The translations under genes were made by a program, and so were the position numbers. Positions 31,124 to 33,041 of a DNA stretch of 33,041 bases are shown piece after piece; position 1 is the stretch's first letter; every line of letters begins with the position of its first letter. Under the pieces are notes generated by a model. The model made no database searches and was not told the DNA's origin. It worked only from the letters and a program-made list of their open reading frames with translations. The stretch is taken from assembly GCA_003162425.1 (NCBI GenBank), contig PMOK01000295.1, positions 1 to 33,041 on the forward strand, in the 5' to 3' direction. This DNA is from Bryobacterales bacterium (lineage in GTDB: Bacteria; Acidobacteriota; Terriglobia; Bryobacterales; Bryobacteraceae).

Positions 31124-31571
31124 TTTTCTCGCTTTCGCCCTTTTCGTGGCGCCGAGTTTCGCTCAGAGCGCCGAGGAGTTGGAGAGTCCGGCGGTGAATC
31201 GAGTGGCAGAGAAATTGCTCTGCCCATGTGGGTGCAAGATGAATATGGCATGCCGCATGGAACCCTATCCTTGCCGAACCTGCTGGGACAACAAGAAAAA
31301 GATTCTGAAGCTGCAATCGGCTGGACTCTCGGACCAGGCGATACTGGATCAGTTCGCGCGGGAGCAAGGGAAAGAGGTAGTCGCAAATCCACCCGGTATG
31401 ATGGGCTCACTTTCCATGTACTCGGCTGCCATACTCGGACTGATTCTCGTGGTGTGGGTGATACGCAGGTACAGCCGCAGAGGGGCGATTGCAGGGGCAG
31501 CTTCCATGGATGACCCTGAGCTAAGCCGGTATCACGATCAAATCGAGAAAGAAGTGGAAAAGCTCGATTGA
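31104..31571 (+). CDS. CcmH/CycL-like cytochrome c maturation protein with altered cysteine motif
   Basis: 155 residues: signal peptide (1-20, ending SFA-Q), periplasmic domain, and a membrane helix near 103-119 (MYSAAILGLILVVWVI), then a cytoplasmic tail. CcmH normally has LRCXXC; here the matching place reads LLCPCGCKMNMAC (C40, C42, C44, C50) with two more cysteines at 57 and 60. Helices LQSAGLSDQAILDQFAREQGKEVV fit the CcmH three-helix bundle ('G.S..EI...F...YG..V'). It should reduce apocytochrome thiols or help CcmF. ATG 31104 lies within the end of ccmF, and its stop overlaps the next ATG by one base. Confidence 0.85.
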   Translation: MRRLRNSFLAFALFVAPSFAQSAEELESPAVNRVAEKLLCPCGCKMNMACRMEPYPCRTCWDNKKKILKLQSAGLSDQAILDQFAREQGKEVVANPPGMMGSLSMYSAAILGLILVVWVIRRYSRRGAIAGAASMDDPELSRYHDQIEKEVEKLD

Positions 31572-31978
31572 TGGTCCTCGTAGCCGCTATCCTTCTTACT
31601 GCAGGAACAGTCGTATTCACGTTGTTGGTTCGAGGCCGGGACATTCCGGAAGCGCCGGCGGTGTCGCCCACAGCGCACCTGGAACAACGCAAGGCGCAGA
31701 TATACGAGAACCTGCGCGATTTGCAATTCGAATTTCGGGTGGGCAAGCTTTCGGACGCGGACTATCAGAAAACCAAGCTGGATCTGCAGCGGGAGCTGGC
31801 GAAGGTGCTGGCGGAGATTGATTCTACCGGGCCCGCGGTGAAGGCGAAAGCCGCTGTTGCGCCGGCCGCGACGGTAGCCAAGCCCAAGTCTGACGGGAAG
31901 AAATGTCCGCACTGTGGGGCGACGTTCCCGCAGCCGTTGAAATTTTGTGGGGAGTGCGGGAAGGCGATGGCGTCATGA
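31571..31978 (+). CDS. Membrane-anchored zinc-ribbon protein in the ccm run (possible CcmI-like)
   Basis: 135 residues. One N-terminal helix (about 2-20), then a coiled region (LEQRKAQIYENLRDLQFEFRVG and KLSDADYQKTKLDLQREL), an Ala/Pro/Lys-rich linker, and a C-terminal zinc ribbon: CPHCG, FCGECG. The coiled part, 'LRDL.FE...GKLSD.DY', is like the start of CcmI and of many short proteins found after CcmH genes in Acidobacteriota. It may help hold apocytochrome or a CcmF-CcmH complex, but the zinc ribbon would be cytoplasmic or periplasmic depending on topology, which I cannot settle. Both ends overlap neighbours (TGATG at the start, ATGA at the end). Confidence 0.78.
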   Translation: MVLVAAILLTAGTVVFTLLVRGRDIPEAPAVSPTAHLEQRKAQIYENLRDLQFEFRVGKLSDADYQKTKLDLQRELAKVLAEIDSTGPAVKAKAAVAPAATVAKPKSDGKKCPHCGATFPQPLKFCGECGKAMAS

Positions 31979-33012
31979 AGAGAAATTGGCCACGGATGGA
32001 CACGGATGGACACGGATGTTTTCGGAAATCTGTGTGCATCCGTGTGTATCCGTGGCTCTTTTGTGTTTCGGCATTTGCGGCTGTTGATGGGACCGTGATT
32101 AATCGCACTACCGGGCAGCCGGCGGTGGGGACCATCTTGCAACTTGTGCAGCCTGGGCAGGGTGGGATGCAGACGCTGGCTAGCGCTAAGACAGATGCGG
32201 AGGGGAAGTTCCGGTTCGATAAGGACACGCAAGGTCCGGCGCTCATTCAGGCGATCTTTAGCGGCGTTTTGTACACCAAGGTAATGATGCCGGGCACGCC
32301 CACGCACGGTGTCGAAGTGGATGTTTTCCAAGCCACCAACAAACCTGGGACTGCGAAAGTGAGCCAGCATTTTATTGTGCTGCAACCTGGGGCGAGCGAG
32401 ATGGCGGTGAGCGAGGGCATCCTGTATCAGGGCGATCCGCAGCTTACGTACAACGACGCGGCCAATGGGTCGTTCCGTTTTTATCTGCCTCCTGAAGCGC
32501 ACGAGAAAGTGAGTGTGACAATCAATGCTCCGGGCGGCATGCCGATCCAGCGGCCAGCTCAGAAGACGGCCCAGGCGAACATTTACAAGGTGGACTATCC
32601 GATCAAACCGGGAGAGACGCGCTTCGATATCAACTACACAGTTCCGGTGACGAATCCGCTGATCTTTTCGGGTAAGATCCTGCACGCGGAGGGAGCATCG
32701 GACTTGGTGATTCCGACCGGAGTGACCGTAAAGGGCGACAACCTGGAACTAGCCGGACAGGAGCCGAAGACGCAGGCCAGTATCTACCGCATCAAGGGGA
32801 ACGAATACAAGGTTACGGTGGAAGGCACGGGCGGGCTGCAGCCGGCAGCCGAAGCGTCGGCATCGGGATCGGAAGAAGACAACGGCGCGCCGACCATCCA
32901 GGAAGTGAAGCCGCGTATCTACGATCGGCTGTACCTGATCCTGGGGATAGCGTTCGCGACCTTGGCAGCGGGGTCGGTGGCGTTGTACCGCAGTTCACCG
33001 AAAAAAGGATAG
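31975..33012 (+). CDS. Exported carboxypeptidase-regulatory-like (beta-sandwich) protein with C-terminal anchor
   Basis: 345 residues. The N-terminus ends in an export signal, LFCVSAFAA, with likely cleavage near AFA-A. Next comes a carboxypeptidase-regulatory-like domain (VDGTVINRTTGQPAVGTILQL ... TDAEGKFRFD, about 37-80), a further beta-rich part and a membrane helix near the C-terminus (about 315-334) followed by a basic tail. It is thus an anchored periplasmic protein of unknown role. The first codons (MKRNW) are separated from the hydrophobic core by 22 codons made of a family C repeat (31990-32055); removing exactly 66 bases would leave MKRNWLFCVSAFAA, a compact signal peptide. The ATG overlaps the previous stop (ATGA). 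Confidence 0.82.
   Translation: MKRNWPRMDTDGHGCFRKSVCIRVYPWLFCVSAFAAVDGTVINRTTGQPAVGTILQLVQPGQGGMQTLASAKTDAEGKFRFDKDTQGPALIQAIFSGVLYTKVMMPGTPTHGVEVDVFQATNKPGTAKVSQHFIVLQPGASEMAVSEGILYQGDPQLTYNDAANGSFRFYLPPEAHEKVSVTINAPGGMPIQRPAQKTAQANIYKVDYPIKPGETRFDINYTVPVTNPLIFSGKILHAEGASDLVIPTGVTVKGDNLELAGQEPKTQASIYRIKGNEYKVTVEGTGGLQPAAEASASGSEEDNGAPTIQEVKPRIYDRLYLILGIAFATLAAGSVALYRSSPKKG
31990..32055. repeat. Family C palindromic repeat in a signal-peptide region
   Basis: Left arm of CACGGATGGA units (31990-32018) and right arm ending CATCCGTGTGTATCCGTGG (32037-32055) are inverted copies. The unit is 66 bp, 22 codons, and is in frame with the surrounding gene. Confidence 0.82.
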
Positions 33013-33041
33013 GCCGCAAATGAACGCGAATGAACGCGAAT
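33013..33041. repeat. Start of another short-unit repeat at the window edge
   Basis: Two units ATGAACGCGA follow GCCGCAA directly after the last stop codon. It is cut by the end of the window and resembles the family C style of intergenic repeat, with a different unit. Confidence 0.55.

Noticed and set aside
31990..32018. A CRISPR-like array of short units
   Set aside because: Units are about 10 bases and directly tandem with no spacers, and they have an inverted partner arm; no cas genes are nearby.
31765..32685. A 306-codon minus-strand frame
   Set aside because: Antisense to the zinc-ribbon gene and the final exported-protein gene, both of which have clear domains; no family features.

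Overview
The window looks like a piece of a GC-rich soil Acidobacteriota chromosome, probably of the Bryobacterales/Solibacter type. This rests on a PEP-CTERM secreted protein, a Ycf46-like ATPase, an acidobacterial style of anti-sigma and TPR genes, and several families of palindromic repeats of the kind I associate with those genomes. The assignment is inference; there is no rRNA or other phylogenetic marker gene here. No tRNA, rRNA, CRISPR array or transposase gene was found.

Layout. (1) 1-531: the end of a membrane-protein gene. (2) 551-9329, minus strand: one tightly packed eight-gene operon, mgsA-mgsB-mgsC-mgdB-mgdC-mgdD-mgdA-gmaS. It encodes the full N-methylglutamate route for methylamine: GmaS makes gamma-glutamylmethylamide, MgsABC makes N-methylglutamate, and MgdABCD oxidises it back to glutamate while passing the methyl-derived carbon on. 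A GntR/FCD regulator gene (9401-10054) is divergent, and a perfect 21-bp palindrome overlaps a good promoter between them. (3) 10035-11534: two secreted-protein genes, one PEP-CTERM with a possible internal thioester. (4) 11681-14620: a K+ channel with RCK domain, nnr and tsaE, overlapping head to tail. (5) 14627-17151, minus: an ABC-2 exporter (ATPase, permease), an ECF sigma factor and a four-helix membrane protein in one overlapping operon. (6) 17590-19074: a Ycf46-like AAA ATPase.

(7) 19114-23903 is accessory DNA. Three toxin-antitoxin modules each have an intact antitoxin gene and a broken toxin gene (PemK/MazF-like, PIN, DUF5615-like). Between the first two broken toxins sits an intact four-gene block: a NUDIX hydrolase, a protein with two membrane helices and a PLD-like cytoplasmic domain, a HIT-family protein, and a 313-residue protein of unknown function. 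The last three are translationally coupled. This is the best candidate for an undescribed system, possibly nucleotide-based defence or stress signalling.

(8) 23954-25802, minus: beta-carbonic anhydrase preceded by an M20 N-carbamoyl/allantoate-type amidohydrolase. (9) 25925-28528: a TPR membrane protein, an ECF sigma factor and a one-helix anti-sigma-like protein that ends in a CXXCH haem-binding motif. (10) 28627-33012: cytochrome c maturation genes ccmE (the CXXXY variant), ccmF, a CcmH-like gene with CPCGC, a zinc-ribbon membrane protein and a surface/periplasmic protein.

A theme across the window is short palindromic repeats lying in frame inside genes. Family A (about 47 bp, double hairpin) is in mgdC, in the anti-sigma gene and in one intergenic region. 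Family B (65-82 bp) is in mgdC and in one intergenic region. Family C (CACGGATG-type) gives tsaE its C-terminus and adds exactly 66 bp to the signal-peptide region of the last gene.
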